From assembly GCF_000427625.1 (NCBI RefSeq), contig NZ_KE386569.1, positions 3,484,789-3,548,788 of the forward strand: 64,000 nt of DNA. The letters run 5' to 3'. Positions 8,157 to 16,441 of this stretch are shown here, one piece after another. The notes beneath the pieces are model-generated. The model was not told the DNA's origin. It was given only the letters and a program-made list of their open reading frames with translations, and made no database searches. This DNA is from Methylobacter luteus IMV-B-3098. GTDB taxonomy: Bacteria; Pseudomonadota; Gammaproteobacteria; Methylococcales; Methylomonadaceae. Positions within the stretch are counted from its first letter, which is position 1. Each line of letters starts with the position of its first letter. The translations under genes were made by a program, and so were the position numbers.

Positions 8157-9428
8157 ATGAAATTTATTTTTTCCCTGGGGGGATTAGCCGCTCTGAATCT
8201 GGCTATTGCCATGGCTACCCAATGGCTGGTTCTGGTCTATATAGGTCCCGGCGCCGATACCGATGCCTATTTTTCGGCACAGGTGCTGACCTTAATTCCA
8301 CTGACAATTTTGAGCGATATTCTGATCAGGGTGCTGGTGCCTTTGTTAACGGGGTTATCCAGGGAATATTTGACCGGAACCGTAAAATCTTTGCTGCTAC
8401 AGTCACTTTTAGGTTATGTTGTGATGGCGGTCATACTGGGATTATCGGCTTATTTGTGGGTTCCGCTGTTATCGCCGGGACTTTCGGGCCAGTCGCTCGA
8501 CTTGACGATTGAAATGGCTGAAGTGATGTCCGTTACACTGATTTTTGGCGGGCTGACAACGGTGTTGAAATCGGCTTATCATGCCGAGCAACGTTTCATT
8601 TATCCGGAACTGTCGCAATTGATCGCCAGTATTGTCGTGCTAGTCGGCGTGTTCCATGCCATACCCGTTTATGGCATCACATCAGTCGCCTGGGGGGCTG
8701 TCATACGATGGACATTATGGACTGTGATGTTGTGCAGATGGGTCGATTGGCGGGCGCCCTCACTATATGATCGTGCGATGGTTAAAACGGTCCGGCAACG
8801 CGCGCGCGTCCTGTTATTGGGCGCATCCATTTACAAAACCGGTCCTGTTATTGACCGTTATTTGGCTTCACTCGGTCCCGTAGGTGGTATCAGCTTGTTG
8901 ACCTTCGGCAATCAGCTTTATGGGGCATTTCTGGCGATCACAGATAAAGTATTCGCCACGCCTTTGCTGTCGTTTGCGGCAAAGAATATGAAATCGGGCG
9001 ATAATTCTCAGCTTTGGCGGAATTACCGGCAGAAACTGCTGCTGACCGGGGCGATGACACTGGCCGTATGGGCTTTAGTTGGTTTATGCGGGAAATGGGG
9101 GTTGAATGTGCTGGTCGGCTATGGGAAATTCGGCGCGGGACAAATCGATATGTTGTGGCAGCTCATGACGGTGATGGGCGGCATGCTGGTTGCAGGCATG
9201 GCGGGTCAGTTGGCGAGCAATTGCCTTTATGCATTGGGCCGAACAACTGTAGTCGTCAGGCTTGCGATGATCAATTTTTTCATTTGCGCGGGTATAAAAG
9301 TGCTGGCGTTTAATGCATTGGGCATTGTCGGCATCGCAACCGGAATTGTCGCTTATCAGTTATTAAATGCTGTTGGATTACATGTCGCGCTGATGCGTGA
9401 ATTAAAGCAAGTCGGTAATTTGGCCTGA
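8157..9428 (+). CDS. MurJ/Wzx-like lipid-linked oligosaccharide flippase
   Basis: 423 residues, highly hydrophobic with about 12 predicted membrane segments. The opening (GLAALNLAIAMATQWLVLVYIGPGADTDAYFSAQVL) matches the MurJ/MviN branch of the MOP superfamily. It is shorter than typical MurJ (about 510). Given its place among glycosyltransferases, flipping of an undecaprenyl-linked repeat unit is more likely than lipid II transport. ATG at 8157; the 177-bp gap upstream shows nothing striking. No Wzy-type polymerase is obvious in the same cluster. Confidence 0.75.
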   Translation: MKFIFSLGGLAALNLAIAMATQWLVLVYIGPGADTDAYFSAQVLTLIPLTILSDILIRVLVPLLTGLSREYLTGTVKSLLLQSLLGYVVMAVILGLSAYLWVPLLSPGLSGQSLDLTIEMAEVMSVTLIFGGLTTVLKSAYHAEQRFIYPELSQLIASIVVLVGVFHAIPVYGITSVAWGAVIRWTLWTVMLCRWVDWRAPSLYDRAMVKTVRQRARVLLLGASIYKTGPVIDRYLASLGPVGGISLLTFGNQLYGAFLAITDKVFATPLLSFAAKNMKSGDNSQLWRNYRQKLLLTGAMTLAVWALVGLCGKWGLNVLVGYGKFGAGQIDMLWQLMTVMGGMLVAGMAGQLASNCLYALGRTTVVVRLAMINFFICAGIKVLAFNALGIVGIATGIVAYQLLNAVGLHVALMRELKQVGNLA

Positions 9429-9509
9429 GATCGCCTGGTGAAAGGTGAGGGATTTGTCATATAATGCGTTAGCTAGCGTCTATAGCGATATTAAAAAACC
9501 GGGAATTTT

Positions 9510-10181
9510 ATGATTCGTATCATTATAGGTTTCGATCAGCGAGAGGCTGTCGCATACCATACATTTTGTCAGAGTATTCTGGAAAAGGCTTCGGAGCCTG
9601 TTTCATTTACGCCATTGGCATTAAATTCTCTCAATATTTACCGGGAAACCCATACAGACGGCAGCAATACCTTTATTTATTCGCGTTTCCTTACGCCTTT
9701 TCTGTGTGATTTTCAAGGCTGGGCGATTTTTGCCGATGGTGACATGATTTGCCGCGATGATATCGCCAAATTGTGGGCATTGCGCGATGACAGTAAAGCG
9801 GTGTTATGCATCAAGCACGATTACAAAACCAAGGAACACAACAAATACCTTGGCAATAAAAATCTTGATTACCCCAGAAAAAACTGGTCCAGTCTGGTTT
9901 TGTGGAATTGTTCTCACCCTAAGCATAAAATCCTGACGCCTGAATTCGTCATGCAACAGACAGGCGCTTTCCTGCACCGCTTTACATGGCTTGACGATAA
10001 TGAAATAGGCGAATTGCCCAAGGAATGGAACTGGCTGACCACCGAATACGAAGACAATTACGAGGCGAAACTGCTGCACTATACGCTCGGAACACCTTGC
10101 TTCAAGGATTACTGGGATGCTGACATGGCGGATGAGTGGCATGATTGTTTTGCTCGCACACAAGACGGCATGCACGTATAA
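9510..10181 (+). CDS. Putative glycosyltransferase (GT-A, GT8-like)
   Basis: 223 residues starting MIRIIIGFDQREAVAYHTF, a start seen in small bacterial putative sugar transferases. The motif FADGDMIC around residue 75 is a DxD-type metal and nucleotide-sugar site, as in family 8. The C-terminal HYTLGTPCFKDY also fits family 8-like enzymes. No signal peptide or membrane helix, so it is cytoplasmic. The upstream gap contains a TATAAT hexamer near 9462 without a good -35 partner. Its 3' end is overlapped by the next gene. Confidence 0.75.
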   Translation: MIRIIIGFDQREAVAYHTFCQSILEKASEPVSFTPLALNSLNIYRETHTDGSNTFIYSRFLTPFLCDFQGWAIFADGDMICRDDIAKLWALRDDSKAVLCIKHDYKTKEHNKYLGNKNLDYPRKNWSSLVLWNCSHPKHKILTPEFVMQQTGAFLHRFTWLDDNEIGELPKEWNWLTTEYEDNYEAKLLHYTLGTPCFKDYWDADMADEWHDCFARTQDGMHV

Positions 10182-11379
10182 AAACAATCATTGCCTTGGC
10201 CTGAAACATTCGTTTAGCGTGACCATTCCAATTTATCATAAACTGTCCACTTTTCTGGGCCATATACGGCTTTTTGCAAAAAAAGAACCCGAACCCTATC
10301 ATTTGTTCATCATTGATGGGCCGAATGCCATTAAAATCTCGGAATTGCTGGTCAATAGCGGTTCGTCTCTCGCGCTTAGATTCATCGCCTCGGCGCACTA
10401 TCTGACCCGACTGGATAAAACGGATGCCTCGCTGGAACAGCGCATGGTTGGCTGGCAGTTAGCCACGCTTTTTAAAGGCGCATGGCGTTATTTGCGAGCC
10501 TGCAAAAATGCGCATCAGAAAATTCCGTCTATTTCGGAACTTACAGCGTTAACCAATCGCGAATGCATAGAAAGCCACATTAAAAGCAATGTCCGGCAAA
10601 TTAAGTCGGTGGTCGTCTTTAACGAACGAAACCCTTTTCCGGCATACGCGGTAGCCAGCGCCAAAAAACATGCTATCGCTACAGCCTGCATCCAGCATGG
10701 CGCGGTTGTTGAAAATTATTTTCCGGTTTACGTTGATAGTTATTTTACCTGGTCTGATTATTATTCCTGGCTTTTAGAACGGCGCGTTCCGGGACTCAAG
10801 ACACGCTGCATCGGGCGTCTGGGCTACAAAATGCCTTTACCCTCACCGCGAAGCGAAAAACCCAACAAGTTATTATTGGTGCTGCAACCTGCCGATGTCA
10901 GTATCGCCAGAGAGGAGCTTTTGTCGCATTTTCAACAAATCCTTGAGGTCTGCTACCGCTTTTTCGATACTATTACCCTGCGCCCTCATCCCAGCGACAA
11001 TATTATGCCGGATATTGCCGCGTTCATAGGCAACCGCTCTTTTTCCGTTGACTCGGGACCTCTCGAGACTGCGTTGTCCCGGCATGCCATCACCCTTTCG
11101 CTTTACTCCACCGTCCTGTTTGAAGCGCCGCTGTTTGACAGCCTGCCTGTGCAATATCTTGCCAGTTATTTGTCCGTCGAACTGATGCACAGATGCGAAC
11201 TGCAGGCCGAATCTCCGGAAGATCTACAAGCCATTATCAAAAGCCTGCAAGATAAAACCTATTTTGACGCCTGTCTGGAGAATGCAAAGCAATACGCCGA
11301 ACAACGGATGATGGCCGGTGATAGCGCCGCCTTGTTTAGCCTACTCGAACAAAACGCAACCCCCATGAATATGCTATGA
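10141..11379 (+). CDS. Capsule/surface polysaccharide biosynthesis protein (GT-B, KpsS/CDP-glycerol-transferase-like)
   Basis: 412 residues if read from ATG 10141, which has GGATGAG a few bases upstream; ATG 10117 and GTG 10219 are alternatives, so the start is uncertain. Visible motifs are CIQHGAVVENYFP around the middle and LRPHPSD further on. This HG...RPHP pattern belongs to GT-B enzymes of the capsule (KpsS/LipB-like), polysialyl and CDP-glycerol glycerophosphotransferase groups. The final ATGA overlap with the next glycosyltransferase indicates an operon. The transferred sugar cannot be told. Confidence 0.75.
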   Translation: MIVLLAHKTACTYKNNHCLGLKHSFSVTIPIYHKLSTFLGHIRLFAKKEPEPYHLFIIDGPNAIKISELLVNSGSSLALRFIASAHYLTRLDKTDASLEQRMVGWQLATLFKGAWRYLRACKNAHQKIPSISELTALTNRECIESHIKSNVRQIKSVVVFNERNPFPAYAVASAKKHAIATACIQHGAVVENYFPVYVDSYFTWSDYYSWLLERRVPGLKTRCIGRLGYKMPLPSPRSEKPNKLLLVLQPADVSIAREELLSHFQQILEVCYRFFDTITLRPHPSDNIMPDIAAFIGNRSFSVDSGPLETALSRHAITLSLYSTVLFEAPLFDSLPVQYLASYLSVELMHRCELQAESPEDLQAIIKSLQDKTYFDACLENAKQYAEQRMMAGDSAALFSLLEQNATPMNML

Positions 11380-12290
11380 CCGAAGTCCATGTCATTCTCT
11401 CAACTTACAATGGCGAGCGTTTTTTAAAGGAACAGCTCGAATCCATTCTTGCTCAGCGCTCGGTGTCAATCAAACTCTACATACGTGATGACGGATCAAG
11501 CGATGGAACTCGGACTATATTGACGTCCTTTGCGCAAAACCATGCCCATATCGAAATAGACTATGGCGATAACATGGGTGTCATAAACAGTTTTTTTGCT
11601 TTGCTTAAGAAGATTCCGCCGGATGCCGGGTTTGTGGCTTTTGCCGACCAGGACGACATCTGGTTGCCCGACAAGCTCACCCGTGCAGTTGATCGGATAA
11701 AAAACTCGTCAGGGCCGGCCATGTACTGTTCCTGCTATAAAGCCATTGACGAAAACGGGCGTTTTCTCTGGCAATCTCAGTTGCCTGCAAAAGAGATCAG
11801 CTTCAAAAATGCCATCGTGCAAAATATCACGACAGGTTGCACAGTGGTTATAAACAAGAGCCTGTTGAGTATGCTGAAAATAAACCAGGTTAATACCAAA
11901 AATCTGGTCATGCATGATTGGTGGGTCTATCTGGTGGCCACCTGCTTCGGACAGGTCATCTACGACCAGGAGCCTTCTATGCTGTACAGGCAGCATGGCG
12001 GCAATGTAGTCGGCGCAAAAAACGGCTTCGCTTTTTGGCTGGGCAGGATCAAACGTTTTTTTCTGAATCGGAAGAAGAACTCCAGAATTGCCCAGTCCAA
12101 GGAATTTCTTGAACGGTATAAAAGCGATCTAAGCGCCGATGACGTACACTTGCTTTCGACCTTTATTGCTTACCGGCAAGCCGGGTTATTACAGAGAATA
12201 GGTTATGCTATTGAAACTCCGTTATACATGCAAAAAAAAACTGATAATCTCATTTTAAAACTACAGTTGATTCTAAACAGTGCATACTGA
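11376..12290 (+). CDS. Family 2 glycosyltransferase
   Basis: 304 residues, start coupled to the previous gene by ATGA. It begins VHVILSTYNGERFLKEQLESILAQ with IRDDGSSDGT and FADQDDIWLPDKL, the classical GT-A arrangement of RfbF/RfbG-like rhamnosyltransferases and similar O-antigen enzymes. The DQDDIW motif carries the metal-binding Asp residues. Cytoplasmic. A hairpin followed by six T lies just after the stop, so this may be the end of a transcript starting near 6.1 or 9.5 kb. Confidence 0.88.
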   Translation: MTEVHVILSTYNGERFLKEQLESILAQRSVSIKLYIRDDGSSDGTRTILTSFAQNHAHIEIDYGDNMGVINSFFALLKKIPPDAGFVAFADQDDIWLPDKLTRAVDRIKNSSGPAMYCSCYKAIDENGRFLWQSQLPAKEISFKNAIVQNITTGCTVVINKSLLSMLKINQVNTKNLVMHDWWVYLVATCFGQVIYDQEPSMLYRQHGGNVVGAKNGFAFWLGRIKRFFLNRKKNSRIAQSKEFLERYKSDLSADDVHLLSTFIAYRQAGLLQRIGYAIETPLYMQKKTDNLILKLQLILNSAY

Positions 12291-12300
12291 CATCAGGCCA

Positions 12301-12328
12301 AACTCATCGCGGAAGGCGCGAGTTTTTT
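12301..12328 (+). terminator. Probable intrinsic terminator after the glycosyltransferase run
   Basis: AACTC and CGC pair with GCG and GAGTT around a GGAAG loop, with a small internal bulge, followed by TTTTTT. It lies 10 bp after the stop of the upstream gene, on the plus strand. Confidence 0.6.
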
Positions 12329-12526
12329 GCTATCATTGAAAATCAAAAATGATAGGCGAATACTCCGATATGTCTTCATATATCTTGTCTTTTAAGCATA
12401 ATTGTCCTGCCTGGCTGTACATGAAGCTGGACATTGAATTTAAAACTGAATTTACCGGGCTCAAAAACTAACGAGGCGGTATACTCGTCGTTTTGTTCCT
12501 AAAATTTCTGAACTATATTGCTTAAT

Positions 12527-13045
12527 ATGATCAGGCGCTTATATAACTGGATTAGATATAGAAACAACCCCATCGGCTATTTCAGGAAGCAAGGGGTGAC
12601 TTTCGGCGATAATTGCCGGTTAATCGGTAAAAATGATTTTGGTTCGGAACCTTATTTGATAACGATAGGCAATCATGTCAGTATCACTTCCAGCACGTTT
12701 ATCACTCATGACGGAGGCGTCTGGATTTTTCGTGAAAAAGCCCCTTCCATCGATATAATCAAGCCGATCAAAATAGGCAATAATGTGTTTATTGGTGCTG
12801 AGTGCTTGATTTTACCAGGTGCCACGATAGGTGATAATGTCGTCATTGGCGCAAGAAGCGTCGTCACCAAAGATTTGCCGGCAAATGCTGTTTACGCGGG
12901 CGTTCCCGCAAGGTTTATCAAGACAGCCGAGGATTATTGGAACGGTATGCAGGCCAATATTATTCATACAAAAGGCCTTTCTAGAGCTAAAAAAAAGGCT
13001 TTTTTAATACAACAAGCATCATTGATGAGTAAAAAACAGCTTTAG
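12527..13045 (+). CDS. Hexapeptide-repeat O-acetyltransferase (left-handed beta-helix)
   Basis: 172 residues from ATG 12527 (a TTG nine bases earlier is less likely). The middle holds hexapeptide turns such as [46 protein letters not shown], the diagnostic end of CysE/LacA/NodL-type acyl-CoA acetyltransferases. The sequence [13 protein letters not shown] has the conserved catalytic His region. It probably decorates a sugar of the repeat unit or its lipid-linked precursor in the cytoplasm. It is separated from its neighbours by gaps of over 200 bp on each side, so it may be transcribed alone. Confidence 0.88.
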   Translation: MIRRLYNWIRYRNNPIGYFRKQGVTFGDNCRLIGKNDFGSEPYLITIGNHVSITSSTFITHDGGVWIFREKAPSIDIIKPIKIGNNVFIGAECLILPGATIGDNVVIGARSVVTKDLPANAVYAGVPARFIKTAEDYWNGMQANIIHTKGLSRAKKKAFLIQQASLMSKKQL

Positions 13046-13272
13046 GAGTTGTAGTTGTTGAAGCGGATTCATAGCCCTATGTTTTCGATAACAGTGGCTC
13101 TTTAATGTCAAAGATTAGAATCTTGTTTTAGAATGGACCAATTTATAGACAGTCCGCAAGATATTCTTTCTATGTCTGCCCATTGATAATAGAAAGCCGA
13201 TGCCCTTATTTGCGAACGCTATAAAGCGCATAAATATCCAAACTTGTGTTTCATCAGGCATGCGCCTAATAA

Positions 13273-14436
13273 ATGAGAGCTGTTTTGCATAATTTTGAGA
13301 AAGCCCCCATCTTCGTCTATGTCATTAATGTAGACTGGTATTTTGAGCTACACTGGCTCCAGCGCGCGCTTGCGACCTTGAATTCCGGGGCGGAGGTTCA
13401 TCTGGTGATGGGGATGACGGATACTCGGCTGACGGACAGCTTCAGCCAATACGGGCTTGTTTGTCATCAATGGAATATTGATCGCAAGTCTTTGAACCCC
13501 TTCTTTAATTTGAAAGGGCTAGTGGATCTTTATCAGTTGCTTAAATCCATTTCACCGGATGTAGTTCATGCCATTACCATCAAGCCTAATATTTATGTAG
13601 GATTGATTTGCCACTTACTAAAAATACCTTATTTATTAAGTATTACTGGCACCGGCATTATTTTTTCTGGCAAAGCTCTATCGACCAGATTGATAAGACC
13701 CGCTATTAGGCTGCTCTATAAGGCGTCAAAGAAAAAAGATATCAAACGCAGAATCATATTCGAAAACAATGAGGACAGGGCATACTTCATCAATACCGGA
13801 TTATGTGACAGTCACGAAGCGGTGACTATTCTTGGCGCTGGAGTGAATCCGGACATCTATGAACCAGCCGCTGAACGTGAAACCGATACGCCCATTATTT
13901 TGTTCGCGGCCCGGCTGTTATGGGATAAAGGCCTTGGCGATTTGATCGAAGCGGCAAAACGCCTGCGTAGTCAGGGCCTGAAATTTTCGATACAGGTTGC
14001 GGGTATCATCGATAATTCAACGGTTAATGCCATCGATCAACGGGTTCTGGAAGCCTGGAGCCGTGAAGGGGCAATAAAATGGCTGGGCACTGAAAAAAAC
14101 ATGCCCCGCTTGCTTGCGCAAGCCAATATCGTGGTATTGCCCACCTTTTATGGCGAGGGTGTGCCGCGCATTTTGATTGAGGCCGCATCTTGCGAAAGAG
14201 CGATTGTTGCGTCTGATATCCCCGGCTGTCGTGAAATAGTAAAACACGGTATTAACGGTTTGCTGGTGCCGGCCCGCGATATAGAAGCGCTGGCAGAGGC
14301 GCTTGCGCAGTTGATTCAAAATCCGGAGATCAGAAAAATGATGGGAAAACAAGGCCGAGAAATTGTCGAGCGTGACTTTTCCGAGCAGCAAGTGATTTCT
14401 GAAACACTGTCTTTATATAAAGAATTATTGCCATGA
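13273..14436 (+). CDS. Family 4 glycosyltransferase (GT-B)
   Basis: 387 residues. N-terminal domain with SITGTGIIFSGK; C-terminal nucleotide-sugar domain with ILFAARLLWDKGLGDLIEAAK, WLGTEKNMPRLLAQANIVVLPTFYGEGVPRILIEAASCERAIVASDIPGCREIV. The EGVPRILIEA is the family 4 E-x7-E motif. In WbpT/PglA-type pathways such an enzyme adds an N-acetylhexosamine to the lipid-linked first sugar, which suits the adjoining epimerase and WbpL-like transferase. Its stop overlaps the next start (ATGA). Confidence 0.9.
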   Translation: MRAVLHNFEKAPIFVYVINVDWYFELHWLQRALATLNSGAEVHLVMGMTDTRLTDSFSQYGLVCHQWNIDRKSLNPFFNLKGLVDLYQLLKSISPDVVHAITIKPNIYVGLICHLLKIPYLLSITGTGIIFSGKALSTRLIRPAIRLLYKASKKKDIKRRIIFENNEDRAYFINTGLCDSHEAVTILGAGVNPDIYEPAAERETDTPIILFAARLLWDKGLGDLIEAAKRLRSQGLKFSIQVAGIIDNSTVNAIDQRVLEAWSREGAIKWLGTEKNMPRLLAQANIVVLPTFYGEGVPRILIEAASCERAIVASDIPGCREIVKHGINGLLVPARDIEALAEALAQLIQNPEIRKMMGKQGREIVERDFSEQQVISETLSLYKELLP

Positions 14437-15383
14437 ATAAAGTGTTAGTTACGGGCGCCAATGGTTTTATAGGCAAAGCCTTGCTCGCAGAGCTTATTGC
14501 CGCCGGTTTTGATGTAAAAGGCGCAGTTCGCTCATCCGTATCCTGCACCGATCAGTCTGCTGCCATTGTGGTTGGCGATATCAATGCCGGAACATTATGG
14601 CAGGACGCTTTGCTGGATATTGATGTCGTGGTGCATCTGGCCGCGCGCGTGCATGTCATGAAAGAAACGGTGGCTGATTCCCTACAGGCTTTTCGCGAAG
14701 TCAATGTGGCAGGGACTGAAAACCTTGCACGGCAGGCTGCGGCCAATGGCGTCAGGCGCTTTATTTATCTGAGTTCGATTAAGGTGAACGGCGACCAGAC
14801 TGACAGGGCATTTTCTGCCGGCGATAATGTCACCCCTCAGGGCCCTTACGCCTTGTCCAAATGGGAAGCCGAGCAGGTACTGGGAAAAGTCAGTGCTGAA
14901 ACCGGGCTGGAGATCGTGATTATCCGCCCGCCTTTGGCTTATGGGCCTGGCGTTAAAGGCAATTTTTTGCGTTTATTGAAGTTGGTCAAGTCGGGGTGCC
15001 CCTTGCCGCTGGGCAAGGTCAATAACAAGCGCAGCATGGTTAGCGTCGATAATCTATGTGATTTGATCAAGACCTGTATTGATCATCCCAGTGCTGATGG
15101 CCAGGTCTTTCTGGTATCTGACGGCTATGATATGTCTACACTTGATCTGGTCAAAATGATGGCTACTCATATGCGGCGATCGGTGCGATTGCTCTCGCTG
15201 CCTTTAGGCTGGTTATACGGATTAGGCAAAATAGCCGGTAAAAAGCCCGAGATAAGCCGGCTTTGTGCTTCATTGCAAGTTGATATTCAGCAAACCTGCA
15301 ATAAGTTGCAATGGACACCGCCGTATTCAGTGGATGAAGAGGTAAGAAAAACGGTTGCCTGGTTTATGGGGCAAAAGCAATAA
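14433..15383 (+). CDS. UDP-hexose 4-epimerase-like extended SDR (WbpV/GalE group)
   Basis: 316 residues. GANGFIGKALLAEL is the N-terminal NAD motif, with YLSSIKVNG (catalytic Ser region) and GPYALSKWEAE (Tyr-x3-Lys) following in the usual order; IIRPPLAYGPGVKGNF is the substrate-side motif. This pattern is that of the WbpV/WcfB-type 4-epimerases and reductases found immediately before wbpL in Pseudomonas O-antigen loci. It is coupled to the preceding family 4 transferase and lies nine bases before the initiating transferase gene. Confidence 0.85.
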   Translation: MNKVLVTGANGFIGKALLAELIAAGFDVKGAVRSSVSCTDQSAAIVVGDINAGTLWQDALLDIDVVVHLAARVHVMKETVADSLQAFREVNVAGTENLARQAAANGVRRFIYLSSIKVNGDQTDRAFSAGDNVTPQGPYALSKWEAEQVLGKVSAETGLEIVIIRPPLAYGPGVKGNFLRLLKLVKSGCPLPLGKVNNKRSMVSVDNLCDLIKTCIDHPSADGQVFLVSDGYDMSTLDLVKMMATHMRRSVRLLSLPLGWLYGLGKIAGKKPEISRLCASLQVDIQQTCNKLQWTPPYSVDEEVRKTVAWFMGQKQ

Positions 15384-15392
15384 AAGAACTGC

Positions 15393-16388
15393 ATGCTTAT
15401 AATATTACTGTCAATTGGCGTATTATCGCTGTCATGGCTGAGCGTTTATTTTCTCAAGGCTTACGCACAAAATAATCTTTTGGATGTTCCAAACCAGCGC
15501 AGTTCCCATCGGATGCCGACCCCTAGAGGCGGTGGTTTGGGCATCGTTCTGGCCTTTTTCGTGGCTACTTTGATGCTGTTTCTTGGCGGAAGCATAGCTC
15601 TGACCGGTTTTCTGCCTATAATGACGAGTCTGCTGGTGGCCGGGATCGGTTTCTGGGATGATCATCGGCACATACCGGCCCGTTGGCGTTTTTTAGTGCA
15701 TATGGCAGCAGCGGGAATAGCTCTTTATATGATACAAGGGTTTCCATCTTTAGTCATAGGCGATTTACATGTGGAATTGGGTCTTTTGAGTTATGCGCTA
15801 GGCGTGGTTTATTTGGTCTGGCTGCTTAATCTGTTCAATTTTATGGATGGCATTGACGGGATCGCCGCTTCCGAAGCCATATTTATATCAGGAGCGTTGG
15901 CCGGCTTTTTGAGCTTTGTCGGTCATGAGCTTGCGCTTATCGCTTTTGCGTTGTGTTTTGCTTCACTGGGTTTTTTATTGTGGAATTGGCCGAGGGCGAA
16001 AATTTTTATGGGCGATGTCGGCAGCGGATTTCTGGGGTTTGTATTGGGCCTGTTGATTTTAATGGCCGGCCATAGTGATCCCGTTTATGTTTATATCGGG
16101 CTGATTCTGTTCGCGGTCTTTATAACGGATGCTACTGTTACCTTGGTACGCCGTTATATTACCGGGCGGAAATGGTACGAAGCACATTGTTCTCATGCCT
16201 ATCAGCAAGCCGCAAAACGATATGGTCACTTGAAAGTGATTCTGGTCGTATGGGGCATTAATTTATGCTGGTTGTTGCCGGCCGCATCAGTTGTATTCAG
16301 ATACCCGGCCTATGCGTTACCCGGATTAATAATAGCCTATTTGCCGCTGATTTATGTTACTGTTAAGTTTGAAGCAGGCAACGCATGA
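15393..16388 (+). CDS. Undecaprenyl-phosphate sugar-1-phosphate transferase (WecA/WbpL type)
   Basis: 331 residues with about ten membrane helices. PNQRSSHRMPTPRGGGLGI and the later NLFNFMDGIDGIAASEA and FMGDVGSGFLGF motifs define the MraY/WecA/WbpL family. It transfers a sugar-1-phosphate from a UDP-sugar to undecaprenyl phosphate on the cytoplasmic face, the first step of the repeat unit. NFMDGIDG carries the catalytic Asp residues. The gene order epimerase, this gene, then a WbpM-type dehydratase copies the end of Pseudomonas B-band loci, so UDP-FucNAc or UDP-QuiNAc-type substrates are plausible. Confidence 0.9.
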   Translation: MLIILLSIGVLSLSWLSVYFLKAYAQNNLLDVPNQRSSHRMPTPRGGGLGIVLAFFVATLMLFLGGSIALTGFLPIMTSLLVAGIGFWDDHRHIPARWRFLVHMAAAGIALYMIQGFPSLVIGDLHVELGLLSYALGVVYLVWLLNLFNFMDGIDGIAASEAIFISGALAGFLSFVGHELALIAFALCFASLGFLLWNWPRAKIFMGDVGSGFLGFVLGLLILMAGHSDPVYVYIGLILFAVFITDATVTLVRRYITGRKWYEAHCSHAYQQAAKRYGHLKVILVVWGINLCWLLPAASVVFRYPAYALPGLIIAYLPLIYVTVKFEAGNA

Positions 16389-16441
16389 ACCAATGATAGT
16401 TTGGTATACTGCAGTGTTTTGTAAGATGTTACTTTTTCTTC

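Noticed and set aside
15393..16388. MraY (cell-wall lipid I synthase)
   Set aside because: The motifs and the O-antigen context fit the WecA/WbpL branch, and no mur genes are nearby.
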